The notes below the pieces were generated by a model, which saw only the letters and a program-made list of their open reading frames with translations, searched no databases and had not been told where the DNA came from. Position numbers and translations under genes: made by a program. From Bacteroidota bacterium (GTDB taxonomy: Bacteria > Bacteroidota > Bacteroidia > Chitinophagales > Chitinophagaceae), in NCBI GenBank assembly GCA_018266555.1, contig JAFEAF010000019.1, positions 62,001 through 126,000 on the forward strand: a stretch of DNA of 64,000 nt, read 5' to 3'. Below are positions 18,802 to 27,599 of this stretch, piece after piece. Positions within the stretch are counted from its first letter, which is position 1; every line of letters begins with the position of its first letter.

Positions 18802-19016
18802 GTATCCATTTTTTTTGTGGCTGAAAATGATGAACCGAGTATGGTTTATAACCCAGGAAATGGCAATATTATTCCGTCAATGCAGGTGGTTATGATGTGA
18901 AGGAAACTAAAAGATGCTGGTATCTTTTCAGTTAAATTTAAAAATCAAATAAAGGCCATGAACTCATTCCCGGCAATAGGCAAGTTGATTCATGGTTTAA
19001 ACAATACCTGAAATAA
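18802..19016 (+). pseudogene. Decayed 3' fragment of a second alpha/beta hydrolase copy
   Basis: Translated in two frames this stretch repeats the last 70 or so residues of the intact gene ending at 18717. The first frame reads VAENDEPSMVYNPGNGN, matching VTADDAPIMVYYSENDP of the parent. The parent's ATG ATG TGC is here ATG ATG TGA (stop at 18898-18900). After a frameshift the tail reads NKGHELIPGNRQVDSWFKQYLK and a stop, matching the parent tail NGHEPLPDMQAVDNWFKKYLK. The catalytic Ser portion is absent. No intact frame spans the region, so it is a relic of tandem duplication and deletion. Confidence 0.9.
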
Positions 19017-19156
19017 TCCTTTTTTGTAATGAACTGTATTTAATTCACCTGCCGGGATTTATTTAAATACTGATAGATTCTTTAATTTTTGAACTCTGCT
19101 TTGTTTTTGAAATAAAAATGTTAATAAGACATCAACCTTAGCATTTGGGCGAAGAC

Positions 19157-19164
19157 TATCTTTG
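19157..19164 (+). promoter_or_regulatory. -7 box (TATCTTTG) of the RRM protein gene
   Basis: Exact TAnnTTTG match, 14 bases before the ATG at 19179. Confidence 0.5.
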
Positions 19165-19178
19165 TCAAAAACTTAAAA

Positions 19179-19478
19179 ATGAATCTTTTTGTCGCCGGGC
19201 TTCCTTATGACCTTGATGATGCTGAGCTCGAAGAAATTTTCGAAAAATTCGGAAAAATAATTTCTGCTAAAGTTTCTATGGATCGGGAAACCGGTAAAAG
19301 CAGAGGTTTTGGTTTTGTTGAAATGGCAAATGAAGATGAAGCTAAGGATGCTATTGAGAATCTCAATGGTATTTCACTCGGGAAAAAACCGTTGGTGGTA
19401 AAAGCTGCTGAAGATAAACCCAAGGGAGGCGGTGGTTTCAAAAAACCCGGTTTTGATAACAACAGGAGAAGGTATTGA
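19179..19478 (+). CDS. RNA-binding protein with one RRM domain
   Basis: 99 residues. RNP2 is LFVAGL (residues 3-8) and RNP1 is KSRGFGFVEM (about 44-53), the two aromatic-bearing strands that stack on RNA bases. The order beta-alpha-beta-beta-alpha-beta is complete by residue 78 and is followed by a Gly/Lys/Arg-rich tail (KGGGGFKKPG, NNRRRY). These glycine-tailed single-RRM proteins are common in Bacteroidota and cyanobacteria and are often cold- or stress-linked. It is probably a cytoplasmic RNA chaperone or post-transcriptional regulator; the target is unknown. A consensus -7 box lies directly upstream. Confidence 0.93.
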   Translation: MNLFVAGLPYDLDDAELEEIFEKFGKIISAKVSMDRETGKSRGFGFVEMANEDEAKDAIENLNGISLGKKPLVVKAAEDKPKGGGGFKKPGFDNNRRRY

Positions 19479-19594
19479 GAAGAAAGAGGTTGGGAATTTA
19501 TCTTTCAAAACCTGCTGTAACGATAGTGTACACAGGATCGGCTCTACCCGAACCGGCCCAAAAAGGATACGGAAAGATTTAGTAATTTTAAGCT

Positions 19595-19834
19595 ATGACT
19601 TTAATTGTAAAAAAAAACAGCTGGAAAAATGTTGTAAGAGCTTTTCCTGATCGAATAGATATTGATTTTAGCAAAGTAGAATTAGACGAATCTCCTTATT
19701 TAACCCGCAAAACAAAATCTACCGGCAAAAAGGAAATCCCGGATAACCTGCAAAAATCCGTTGACTTTGTAAACAAATACAAAAAGGGAAAAGCAAAGGC
19801 CAAACCGCCGAAACAACTTTTGAATGAGCTTTAG
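19595..19834 (+). CDS. Small basic protein, probable antitoxin partner of a broken RelE-like toxin
   Basis: 79 residues, Lys-rich, soluble, with no signal peptide. I do not recognise its family from its own sequence. The inference comes from position: its last 11 bases overlap the start of a degenerate RelE/ParE-family toxin frame (ATG at 19824), the usual overlap of antitoxin and toxin genes. The C-terminal half (KKGKAKAKPPKQLLNEL) is basic and probably disordered, as toxin-wrapping tails often are. With the toxin broken it is either an orphan antitoxin or itself on the way to loss. Confidence 0.5.
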   Translation: MTLIVKKNSWKNVVRAFPDRIDIDFSKVELDESPYLTRKTKSTGKKEIPDNLQKSVDFVNKYKKGKAKAKPPKQLLNEL

Positions 19835-20154
19835 AATTATTCCTACTCCTTTTTTGAAAAAGAATTAGAGCATCTCTCTAAGAAATATCCTTCAATGAAA
19901 AAAGAGCTTAAAGAACTGGCCGAAAAATCACAAGATGAACTCCGGACAGGAACTCCGTTTGGAAACGACTGTTATAAGATCAAAAAGCGATTCGTTCGAA
20001 AGGACAAGGGATATCCGGCGGAGCAAGTATAATAGCCCCTGTTTGGATTTCAGAAACTACCATCTTTCTTCTTTCTATTTACGAAAAATCAGAATTTGGA
20101 ATTATTTCGACTAAGGAGTTACAGGAAAGATTGAAGTATTTCAATCGAAATTAA
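19824..20154 (+). pseudogene. RelE/ParE-family toxin gene inactivated by two frameshifts
   Basis: Three successive frames give one continuous RelE-like protein of about 110 residues. Frame one, from ATG 19824: MSFRIIPTPFF. In the T run at 19850-19855 one base is missing, otherwise a TAG follows at once. Frame two: EKELEHLSKKYPSMKKEL onward to GTPFGNDCYKIKKRF. Around 19994 one more base is missing. Frame three: SKGQGISGGASIIAPVWIS, then FLLSIYEKSEFG and a TAA at 20152-20154. The GTPxGNxCYKI, KGxGxSGG and LLSIYxKSE elements are typical of this toxin branch. Both lesions would have to be sequence errors for the gene to work. Confidence 0.85.
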
Positions 20155-20159
20155 ATAGT

Positions 20160-20188
20160 ATCACCGTCCCTTAAAAGGAGACGGTGAT
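20160..20188 (+). terminator. Hairpin after the broken toxin gene
   Basis: ATCACCGTC and GACGGTGAT form a perfect 9-base stem, with an inner CCTT/AAGG pairing across one bulged A. It begins 6 bases after the toxin relic's stop. There is no strong T run, so terminator function is likely but not certain. Confidence 0.55.
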
Positions 20189-20223
20189 GGGAGAAATAAT
20201 AATCTTTCGTAAAAATTATTATA

Positions 20224-20260
20224 AATGCTCAGCAAAGTCTTTTAAGACTCGCTGAGCATT
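20224..20260 (-). terminator. Hairpin terminator of dnaK
   Basis: AATGCTCAGC and GCTGAGCATT form a perfect 10-base stem; inside, AGTCTT pairs with AAGACT around TT. On the minus strand it follows the dnaK stop by about 48 bases and is itself followed by an AT-rich tract including TTTTT (20212-20216 in complement). Confidence 0.65.
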
Positions 20261-20307
20261 GTATTAGAAATTTTGAAACAGTCATTCATCGGGATCAGGT
20301 AAAAAAT

Positions 20308-22233
20308 CTATTTTACCTCCTCATATGGCACATCTGTTACATTTTCACCATCTGGATTTGCTCCCTGCTGTTGTTCTTGCCCGGCTCCATCAGCTCCGGG
20401 TTGTGGTTGCTGTTGCCCGGCACCCTGTTGCTGCTGAGCATTATAAATATCCTGGCTGGCTGCTGTCCATGCAGCATTCAATGAAGCCAATGCAGAATCA
20501 ATAGCCGCAATATCCTGCTTTTTGTGAGCTTCTTTCAATTGCTCTGCCGCATTTTCAATAACGGTTCTTTTATCCTGCGGAATTTTATCACCATATTCCT
20601 TCAACTGTTTTTCAGTTTGAAATACCATTCCATCAGCCATATTCAGTTTATCCACTTTCTCCCGTTCAGCTTTGTCAGTGGCTTCATTAGCTTTTGCTTC
20701 ATTTTTCATTTTTTCAACTTCTTCTTTGCTGAGACCACTTCCTGCTTCAATATGGATTTTTTGTTCTTTGCCTGTACCTTTATCTTTTGCTGTTACATGT
20801 AAAATCCCATTGGCATCAATATCAAACGTCACTTCAATCTGCGGCAGGCCTCTTGGCGCCGGCGGAATGCCATCCAAATTAAATATTCCCAAACTCTTAT
20901 TGTCCTTGCTCATGCTGCGTTCACCCTGCAATACATGTATCTGTACGCCGGGTTGATTATCTGCAGCGGTAGAGAATACTTCAGACTTTTTTGTCGGAAT
21001 CGTTGTGTTGCTTGGTATCAATGTAGTCATAACACCGCCGAGTGTTTCAATACCGAGAGAAAGCGGAGTTACATCAAGAAGCAATACATCTTTTACTTCA
21101 CCGGTTAATACTGCGCCTTGTACTGCTGCACCTACCGCTACTGCTTCATCGGGGTTCACACTCTTGTTTGGTTTTTTACCAAAAAATTTCTCTACTATTT
21201 CCTGCACTTTTGGAATTCTGGTTGATCCACCTACCAGCACCACTTCATCAATTTCCGAAGGTTTCATACCCGCATCTTTCATTGCCTGCTCACAAGGTCT
21301 TAAACATCTTTCAAATAATTTATCAGCAAGTTGTTCAAATTTTGCACGGCTTAATTTTTTTACTAAGTGTTTAGGTACTCCATCCACAGCGGTGATATAT
21401 GGAAGGTTGATTTCTGTTTCGCTGGAAGAACTCAACTCCACTTTTGCTTTTTCTGCAGCATCTTTCAAACGCTGCAACGCCATCGGGTCTTTGCGAAGGT
21501 CAATGGCTTCATCCTTTTTAAATTCTTCGGCCAGCCAGTCCATAATCACTTTGTCAAAGTCATCACCACCAAGATGGGTATCACCATTAGTTGATTTTAC
21601 CTCAAACACGCCATCACCTAATTCCAAAACAGAAATATCAAACGTACCACCGCCAAGGTCAAACACAGCTACTTTCTGGTCTTTATGTTTTTTATCCAAA
21701 CCAAAAGCCAGGGCTGCTGCAGTTGGCTCGTTTATGATACGGCGAACATTCAATCCGGCAATTTCTCCCGCTTCTTTGGTAGCTTGTCTTTGTGAATCGT
21801 TGAAGTATGCCGGAACTGTAATAACGGCTTCATTTACTTCCTGGCCCAGGTAATCTTCTGCAGTCTTTTTCATCTTTTGAAGGATCATGGCAGAAATCTC
21901 CTGTGGCGTATAAAGACGTCCATCTATGTCAATTCGTACGGTATTATTGTCACCTTTTGCCACCTTATAGCTCCAGTGGGTAATTTCCTCGCCTACTTCG
22001 TCATACCTGCGGCCCATAAAACGCTTTACACTCATAATCGTGTTATGCGGATTAGTTATAGCCTGGCGTTTGGCAGGGTCACCAACTTTCCGTTCACCAT
22101 TTTTCAGAAAAGCCACGACAGATGGGGTTGTACGGCGGCCCTCATCATTGGCAATAACAACAGGCTCGTTGCCTTCCATTACGGCTACGCAGCTATTGGT
22201 AGTTCCTAAATCTATTCCGATTATCTTTCCCAT
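20308..22233 (-). CDS. dnaK: Chaperone DnaK (Hsp70)
   Basis: 641 residues. Begins [21 protein letters not shown], the phosphate-1 loop of the Hsp70 ATPase. Further signatures are [31 protein letters not shown] and, in the substrate-binding domain, [18 protein letters not shown]. The tail is a Gln/Gly-rich low-complexity stretch ([20 protein letters not shown] region) before the conserved acidic EEVK end. It folds and holds unfolded proteins with DnaJ and GrpE, neither of which is next to it here. The gene is monocistronic, with a 174-base divergent intergenic region upstream. Long open frames on its opposite strand are shadows. Confidence 0.99.
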   Translation of the reverse strand: MGKIIGIDLGTTNSCVAVMEGNEPVVIANDEGRRTTPSVVAFLKNGERKVGDPAKRQAITNPHNTIMSVKRFMGRRYDEVGEEITHWSYKVAKGDNNTVRIDIDGRLYTPQEISAMILQKMKKTAEDYLGQEVNEAVITVPAYFNDSQRQATKEAGEIAGLNVRRIINEPTAAALAFGLDKKHKDQKVAVFDLGGGTFDISVLELGDGVFEVKSTNGDTHLGGDDFDKVIMDWLAEEFKKDEAIDLRKDPMALQRLKDAAEKAKVELSSSSETEINLPYITAVDGVPKHLVKKLSRAKFEQLADKLFERCLRPCEQAMKDAGMKPSEIDEVVLVGGSTRIPKVQEIVEKFFGKKPNKSVNPDEAVAVGAAVQGAVLTGEVKDVLLLDVTPLSLGIETLGGVMTTLIPSNTTIPTKKSEVFSTAADNQPGVQIHVLQGERSMSKDNKSLGIFNLDGIPPAPRGLPQIEVTFDIDANGILHVTAKDKGTGKEQKIHIEAGSGLSKEEVEKMKNEAKANEATDKAEREKVDKLNMADGMVFQTEKQLKEYGDKIPQDKRTVIENAAEQLKEAHKKQDIAAIDSALASLNAAWTAASQDIYNAQQQQGAGQQQPQPGADGAGQEQQQGANPDGENVTDVPYEEVK

Positions 22234-22407
22234 AATGATTAAAATTTTAAAGTTCTTTATTGATTATCAATGATAGTGCCATTGGGAAGGTGGGTGAAAA
22301 AATGGCAGATATTTTAATTGACACTGAACTTATTTTAGTTTAGTTAATAGCAGGGATATAAGATCTTATATTGTAAGTATATTAATTTTACCAGGCAAAC
22401 CAGCACT

Positions 22408-23067
22408 ATGGCTCAATTCACAGCTAAAAAATTCCAGATCGCAACGGGCAATACGTTGCTTACTTTGAATGCGCCTGCCACTTTTAAAAAAGGTCTTGGT
22501 GCTTTGCCAGCAGGAGTAAAAATTACTACTAATGCAAAAAACTTTGAACAGATCCACTGGTTTGTTATGAACAAAGCGCAGCTAGCCAAAGAAGTCAAAC
22601 AAGTTTTGAAGCATTTGAAAGATGAAATCATTCTTTGGATCTATTTTCCAAAAGGCACATCAAAAATTCAAACCGACCTGAACCGGGATTCCGGCTGGGA
22701 AAAATTGATGAAGAATGATCATCTTACCTGGATCAGCCTTATATCATTTGATGATACCTGGTCGGCATTTGGAACAAGATTGAAAACAGAAAAGGAAAAA
22801 AAGAAGGCAGCTCAAACTAAACCGGAAAGAGAAATCTTTAAATGGGTGAATCCCCGGACCAAAGAAGTTAAATTGCCGGACGATCTTGCGGCTGCATTGA
22901 ATAAAAATAAAAAACAGGCTGATTATTTTAATTCACTTGCTTTTTCTCATAAAAAAGAATTCATCGAATGGATCGTGACGGCAAAAAAAGAAGATACAAG
23001 AAAAAAAAGAATAAAAGGAACGATGGAGCGATTAAGTAAGCTTTGGAAAAACCCGAGGAATATTTGA
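22408..23067 (+). CDS. YdeI/OmpD-associated family protein with DUF3052-like N-terminal part
   Basis: 219 residues, cytoplasmic. Residues about 5-125 (LPAGVKITTNAKNFEQIHWF, ILWIYFPKG, TDLNRDSGWEKL, FDDTWSAFGTRLK) resemble the DUF3052 pattern with its TDLN and DDTWSA motifs. Residues about 150-215 (LPDDLAAALNKNKKQADYF, FSHKKEFIEWI, AKKEDTRKKRI, ERLSKLWKNPR) match the OmdA/YdeI C-terminal helical domain (PF13376). Members have been named bacteriocin-protection or OmpD-associated proteins without a settled biochemical role. It lies upstream of the GNAT gene on the same strand. Confidence 0.78.
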   Translation: MAQFTAKKFQIATGNTLLTLNAPATFKKGLGALPAGVKITTNAKNFEQIHWFVMNKAQLAKEVKQVLKHLKDEIILWIYFPKGTSKIQTDLNRDSGWEKLMKNDHLTWISLISFDDTWSAFGTRLKTEKEKKKAAQTKPEREIFKWVNPRTKEVKLPDDLAAALNKNKKQADYFNSLAFSHKKEFIEWIVTAKKEDTRKKRIKGTMERLSKLWKNPRNI

Positions 23068-23158
23068 GTCAATAATCAATGTTGAATACTGAATAGGCAA
23101 TGTTTAATTGATATACATATCTTATTTTCACTTTTTACAATTCACTAATTTTAAGTTT

Positions 23159-23587
23159 ATGATCATCCGGGCTGTGCATGAAAAAGATGCCGAAAAGGTT
23201 TCCCAATTATCCGGGCAACTGGGCTACCCCACCTCTTTAGAAAAAACAATTGAAAATATCAGGCAGATCAATGCAGATTACAACCAGGTAACTTTTGTTG
23301 CTGAATGTGAAAATACAGTTGCAGGCTGGATTCAACTTCAAAAAAGAGTTTCCATAGTATCTTCCCCCTTTGTTGAAATTGTTGGTTTGATCGTAGATGA
23401 AAATCATAGAAATAAAAAAATTGGAAAGGCACTGGTAAAAGCAGGAATAGATTGGGCAAAACAAAAAAACATACTTCAATTAAGAGTTCGGAGCAATGCT
23501 GCCCGTAATGAAAGCCATGGATTTTATAAAACGCTTGGCTTCCGTGAAGTAAAAACCCAAAAAGTTTACGACTGGGGTAATGAATGA
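23159..23587 (+). CDS. GNAT-family N-acetyltransferase
   Basis: The ATG at 23159 (MIIRAVHEKDAEKVSQL) is chosen because the 17 codons upstream are a run of aromatic residues out of keeping with the fold; 142 residues. Motif A, which binds acetyl-CoA, is VDENHRNKKIGKALVKAGIDW; the last part, RNESHGFYKTLGFRE, is the typical GNAT motif B. The family moves acetyl groups to amines of proteins, antibiotics or metabolites; the acceptor here is unknown. Its stop codon overlaps by 4 bases a possible upstream start of the following gene, suggesting co-transcription. Confidence 0.9.
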   Translation: MIIRAVHEKDAEKVSQLSGQLGYPTSLEKTIENIRQINADYNQVTFVAECENTVAGWIQLQKRVSIVSSPFVEIVGLIVDENHRNKKIGKALVKAGIDWAKQKNILQLRVRSNAARNESHGFYKTLGFREVKTQKVYDWGNE

Positions 23588-23655
23588 ATACGATTTTATA
23601 TGAATTTATTTCTTCACAATTTCTTTTCCTTTCTTTCTTTATTTTTATTGCGATT

Positions 23656-25095
23656 ATGAAAAACATGAAGGGAAAAGCGATGATTTTTTTGATCCTGCTT
23701 TTATTTATATCAGCATCCTGTTCGCACAAGATCAACCCGGCTGAACCCGTTATATCCGTCACAGAAATTAATAAAGATTCACTCCCCGATTCTGAAATCA
23801 ACATACCCTTTCAGATTGATCTTAAACCTTTTTATATTCTTGCTGAAAAAAATATTGATACGGTTTTCAATTCGCCGGGCTATCCTGATAATTGGGTGCA
23901 TGATGGATGCTCCAGCCGGTATATGTACACATTTCGCAGAGGCCCATTACAAATGAAAGTAAGTGGCAATTCTTTGAATCTCGGCTTCACCGGTTTTTAC
24001 AAAGTTATAGGATCAACAAGAGCCTGCATTAATGGAACAGCCATCTCTCCCTGGACGCCACCCTGCAAATGTGGTTTTACTGAAGGAGACAGAAAAGTGA
24101 ACGTGACATTTGTAAATACTTTTCGCATCCAACCAGACTATAAGATTCGGATATCCATAAACAGGTCGGAGCCGCAACCATTGAATAAATGCGAGGTCTG
24201 CTTCTGGGGGCAAGACATTACATCACATGTGATGAAAGAATTAAAAAGCAGCCTTGACGATGCCAAAAAAAATATGGAACTTTCTTATGGTACTATCGAT
24301 CTGCGCTCCAAATTTCAAGCACTTTGGAATCAGCTTAACAAATCAATTAACGTTTATAATATTGGCTGGCTTCAGATTCACCCGCAACAACTGCATGTAA
24401 ATGGTTTTTTTGCTTTTAATGATTCTCTATATATTTCATTGGGGGTGTCTGCAAAACCAGTAATTAGTTTTGAAAAACCCGGAGATCAATATTCAGCGAT
24501 TCCCGACTTAAGTAATTCCAGTGCTATTCCAGGATTTAATATTTTTTTAGATGCAGTTCTTCAATACGATTCATTGTCTTCCATTTTAAATGACCAGATT
24601 GAAGGGCATGAGTTTGAGTTGAATAAAGGGCCGGTGAAAAAAAAATTCGTGGTTCGTTCATGCCGGTTGTCTGGTTCTGGAAATGATAATTTGATTATTA
24701 AGGTTGATTTCGGAGGTTCTGCCGAAGGAACTGCATATTTTACAGGCCAGCCCTCCTATGATCCTTCTTCACATATACTTGAACTAAAAAATCTCGACTT
24801 TGATGTAAAAACAAAAGATAAATTTTTAAAAACGGCATCCTGGCTATTCAATAAAAAAATTACTGATGAACTCAGCAGTTACACAAGATTTGATCTTACT
24901 TCTTTTCTCGATTTGACTAAACTTAATCTTTCACAGCAACTCAATCGTGAATGGATGCCAGGAATCCGCAGTTATGGGATGATTTCCAACGTTAACCTTG
25001 CAGGCATTTATCCTAAAAATCAGTTTCTTGTTTTACGCAGCAATTGCACCGGGCTGTTGTCTTTTAAAATTACCTCAGAGCGTTTCAATTTCTGA
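23656..25095 (+). CDS. DUF4403-family lipoprotein
   Basis: The frame opens at 23584, but the ATG at 23656 gives a proper lipoprotein signal (MKNMKGKAMIFLILLLFISA, then SC with lipobox Cys), so that start is preferred; 479 residues. The body matches DUF4403: an N-terminal FQIDLKPFYILAEKNID, GPLQMKVSGNSLNLGFTGFY, CKCGFTEG, the central TDLRSKF-like ATIDLRSKFQALWNQL stretch, and a C-terminal duplicate beta-rich half. These proteins are predicted lipid-binding-like beta barrels (related to BPI/SMP folds) on the cell envelope. Function unknown. The stop is 4 bases from the convergent gtrA stop. Confidence 0.8.
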   Translation: MKNMKGKAMIFLILLLFISASCSHKINPAEPVISVTEINKDSLPDSEINIPFQIDLKPFYILAEKNIDTVFNSPGYPDNWVHDGCSSRYMYTFRRGPLQMKVSGNSLNLGFTGFYKVIGSTRACINGTAISPWTPPCKCGFTEGDRKVNVTFVNTFRIQPDYKIRISINRSEPQPLNKCEVCFWGQDITSHVMKELKSSLDDAKKNMELSYGTIDLRSKFQALWNQLNKSINVYNIGWLQIHPQQLHVNGFFAFNDSLYISLGVSAKPVISFEKPGDQYSAIPDLSNSSAIPGFNIFLDAVLQYDSLSSILNDQIEGHEFELNKGPVKKKFVVRSCRLSGSGNDNLIIKVDFGGSAEGTAYFTGQPSYDPSSHILELKNLDFDVKTKDKFLKTASWLFNKKITDELSSYTRFDLTSFLDLTKLNLSQQLNREWMPGIRSYGMISNVNLAGIYPKNQFLVLRSNCTGLLSFKITSERFNF

Positions 25096-25099
25096 ATAG

Positions 25100-25600
25100 C
25101 TACTCTTCTCCTGTTTTTTTGAAAGTAAAATGACGTTGAAAGATATAACTGAGTATTACCAATAGTGCAATGACGATCAATTGGGCAATAGTGGGGTAAA
25201 TATGCAGCATCTCCACTGTGATTTTTAACAGCACATAATTTAAAAAAAGGTTAATAAGATAAACTAGAAAATACCGGAACAGTTGCACCCGGCCCCTCAG
25301 CCCTGAATCGTTGAATACCACATATTTTAATAAAAAAAAACCAAATGGAAAGCTGACACAAAAGGAAAGAACAAGGGCTACTGTATAAGGTGTGAAAACA
25401 TAAAAACCCACATCAATATTTTCACCCGCAAATATGAATTTAAAGCATACATAAAAAACAATAAATCCCAATACAGTATTTGTTGCTCCGCATACTGCAT
25501 AACGGAACGTTTGAAGATTCATCACCCGTTTAAATGGCGGATAAAAAAAATCAATGATGGGAAACAGCAGCTCTCTTGTTGTATGTATATGCCTGCGCAT
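25100..25600 (-). CDS. GtrA-family integral membrane protein
   Basis: The ATG at 25600 (MRRHIHTTRELLFPIIDFF) is preferred to a TTG seven codons earlier; 166 residues. Four hydrophobic helices are visible: FRYAVCGATNTVLGFIVFYV, YTVALVLSFCVSFPFGFFLL, FRYFLVYLINLFLNYVLL and IAQLIVIALLVILSYIFQ, ending in the family-typical RHFTFKK. GtrA (PF04138) proteins flip or help transfer lipid-linked sugars in O-antigen, teichoic acid or arabinogalactan modification. No glycosyltransferase is adjacent, so the partner is unknown. Confidence 0.88.
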   Translation of the reverse strand: MRRHIHTTRELLFPIIDFFYPPFKRVMNLQTFRYAVCGATNTVLGFIVFYVCFKFIFAGENIDVGFYVFTPYTVALVLSFCVSFPFGFFLLKYVVFNDSGLRGRVQLFRYFLVYLINLFLNYVLLKITVEMLHIYPTIAQLIVIALLVILSYIFQRHFTFKKTGEE

Positions 25601-25705
25601 AAAGGCTACAAAATAATGCAAGATTTTGAAATCACTTTACTGACTTATTGGAAATGTCCTGTATTAACTTTGAGACGGTTCTGCCAAATAGTACTGATTG
25701 CTTCG

Positions 25706-25713
25706 TATTTTCG
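25706..25713 (+). promoter_or_regulatory. Possible -7 box (TATTTTCG) of argS
   Basis: TAnnTTCG variant, 18 bases before the argS ATG at 25732. Confidence 0.35.
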
Positions 25714-25731
25714 CTGCAAAATTGAGACAGG

Positions 25732-27528
25732 ATGAACACTGCCAGCCAGATAAAGCCGTTTGTACTTAGAGCACTGAAAGACTTGTATAATGCAGAGTTT
25801 ACAGAATCCGAATTGACAATCACAGCCACAAGGCCTGAATTTGAAGGTGATTTCACCTTGGTGCTTTTTTCTTTTGTAAAACAATTAAAAAAATCTCCTG
25901 AACATTTGGGAAAAGAAATCGGCGGGTACCTGCAAAAAATGAGCCCGGAGTTTTTTAAATCATATAATGTCATTAAGGGGTTTTTAAATCTCACTCTATC
26001 CGATAGTCATTGGGTTATTTTTTTAAAAGAAAATTTTTCAAACAAAATGTTTGGCATCCAATCACAGACTGGAAATAAAGTGATTGTGGAATATTCATCT
26101 CCAAATACTAACAAACCATTGCATCTTGGTCATCTCAGGAATATTTTTTTGGGATGGAGCATTGCTGAAATTTTAAAAGCACAGGGAAATGAAGTTATTA
26201 AAACCTGCGTTGTGAACGATCGGGGTATTCATATTTGTAAGAGTATGGTCGCCTGGCAACTTTTTGCTAATGGTGCCACTCCGGAAACAACGAAAATAAA
26301 AGGAGATCATTTTGTTGGTGAATATTATGTAAAGTTTAATGACGAACATCTGCGGCAACAGGAAGAACTTATGAAAAATGGGATGGGAAAAGAAGAAGCG
26401 GAAAAAGAGGCTCCCATCATGAAAGCTACACAGCAAATGCTGCTTGATTGGGAAGCGGGGAAACCGGAAGTAATGGAGCTTTGGGAAAAAATGAATGAAT
26501 GGGTGTACAAAGGTTTTAATGTTACTTATAAACGGATCGGGGCTGATTTCGATAAAATGTACTACGAAAGCAATACTTATCTTCTTGGAAAAAAGTTTGT
26601 GGAAGAAGGATTGAAACAAGGTGTTTTTTTCAGAAAAGATGATGGAAGTGTTTGGATTGATCTGACAGCAGAAGGATTGGATCAAAAATTAGTGCTTCGC
26701 AAAGATGGCACATCGGTGTATATGACTCAGGATTTAGGATTAGCTGAGGAAAAATACCAGGACTATCATTATGACCAAAGCATTTATGTGGTTGGCGATG
26801 AACAGAACTATCACATGAAAGTTTTAAAACTGATCATGGAAAAATTAGGCAAGCCTTATGCAGATGGTATATTTCATTTGAGTTATGGAATGGTGGAACT
26901 GCCCTCCGGCAGAATGAAAAGCCGTGAAGGAACTGTAGTAGATGCTGATGACATTATAAATGAAATGGCTGCTGTGGCTAAACAAAAAACAGAAGATTTG
27001 GGAAAAGTAAAAGATTTTTCTGAGTCAGAACTTGCCAGCTTGTATGATACCATCGGACTTGGGGCATTAAAGTTTTTTTTAATGCGGGTGGACCCAAAAA
27101 AGAAAATGGTTTTTAATCCCGAAGAATCCGTAGATTTTCATGGCTTCACTGGGCCATTTGTTCAATACACCTATGCACGGATACAATCAATTTTAAGAAA
27201 AGAAGGTAATGCTGCCGATTTAAAATCAGTAAATACTGGAAATCGTTCCGTACTGCCTCTGTTTAATTCAGAAAAGCAGTTGATCATTTTACTGGAACAA
27301 TTCCCGGCAATAATTCAGCTGGCGGCAGAAGAACACAATCCTTCTGTTATTGCAGTATATGTTTTCAATCTTTCCAGGATGTTTAATACTTTTTATTCGG
27401 AACTTTCTGTGATTAATGCTGAGTCAGAAGAAAAAAAACAATTGCGCCTTCAACTGTGCATGATGACATCAAATATTATCGCCTCTGCGACAAGCTTGCT
27501 GGGTATCAAAGTGCCGGAGCGTATGTAA
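25732..27528 (+). CDS. argS: Arginyl-tRNA synthetase
   Basis: 598 residues, normal length for class Ia ArgRS. The N-terminal additional domain is followed by SSPNTNKPLHLGHLRNIFLG, with HLGH (near 131-134) as the HIGH motif; GRMKSREGTVV near residue 396 replaces the KMSKS loop; and the C-terminal anticodon-binding helical domain ends in LGIKVPERM, a typical ArgRS end. It charges tRNA-Arg using ATP in the cytoplasm. Divergent from gtrA and convergent with the TPR gene, from which it is separated by a shared hairpin. Confidence 0.98.
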   Translation: MNTASQIKPFVLRALKDLYNAEFTESELTITATRPEFEGDFTLVLFSFVKQLKKSPEHLGKEIGGYLQKMSPEFFKSYNVIKGFLNLTLSDSHWVIFLKENFSNKMFGIQSQTGNKVIVEYSSPNTNKPLHLGHLRNIFLGWSIAEILKAQGNEVIKTCVVNDRGIHICKSMVAWQLFANGATPETTKIKGDHFVGEYYVKFNDEHLRQQEELMKNGMGKEEAEKEAPIMKATQQMLLDWEAGKPEVMELWEKMNEWVYKGFNVTYKRIGADFDKMYYESNTYLLGKKFVEEGLKQGVFFRKDDGSVWIDLTAEGLDQKLVLRKDGTSVYMTQDLGLAEEKYQDYHYDQSIYVVGDEQNYHMKVLKLIMEKLGKPYADGIFHLSYGMVELPSGRMKSREGTVVDADDIINEMAAVAKQKTEDLGKVKDFSESELASLYDTIGLGALKFFLMRVDPKKKMVFNPEESVDFHGFTGPFVQYTYARIQSILRKEGNAADLKSVNTGNRSVLPLFNSEKQLIILLEQFPAIIQLAAEEHNPSVIAVYVFNLSRMFNTFYSELSVINAESEEKKQLRLQLCMMTSNIIASATSLLGIKVPERM

Positions 27529-27546
27529 TTATAGGTAACCTAAAAT

Positions 27547-27581
27547 AACAAAGGCAATCATATTGAATGACTGCCTTTGTT
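27547..27581. terminator. Bidirectional hairpin between argS and the TPR gene
   Basis: AACAAAGGCA pairs perfectly with TGCCTTTGTT; inside, TCAT pairs with ATGA. It lies between two convergent genes, so it probably ends both transcripts, although the T tracts on each side are short. Confidence 0.65.
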
Positions 27582-27599
27582 TACAACTAAAAAATTTTA

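Noticed and set aside
21005-21853. 282-codon frame opposite dnaK, and several other long frames opposite dnaK and hppA
   Set aside because: Antisense frames over strongly biased genes such as dnaK are a known artefact; the products are Ser/Pro- or Ala-rich and have no start signals.
22260-22300. Possible sigma-54 promoter before dnaK (TGGCAC, five bases, TTGAT)
   Set aside because: The conserved GC of the -12 element is GA here, and one near match in AT-rich DNA is not evidence.
23584-23655. Upstream start of the DUF4403 gene, overlapping the GNAT stop
   Set aside because: It would add 24 hydrophobic, aromatic residues before a complete lipoprotein signal; the ATG at 23656 is better.
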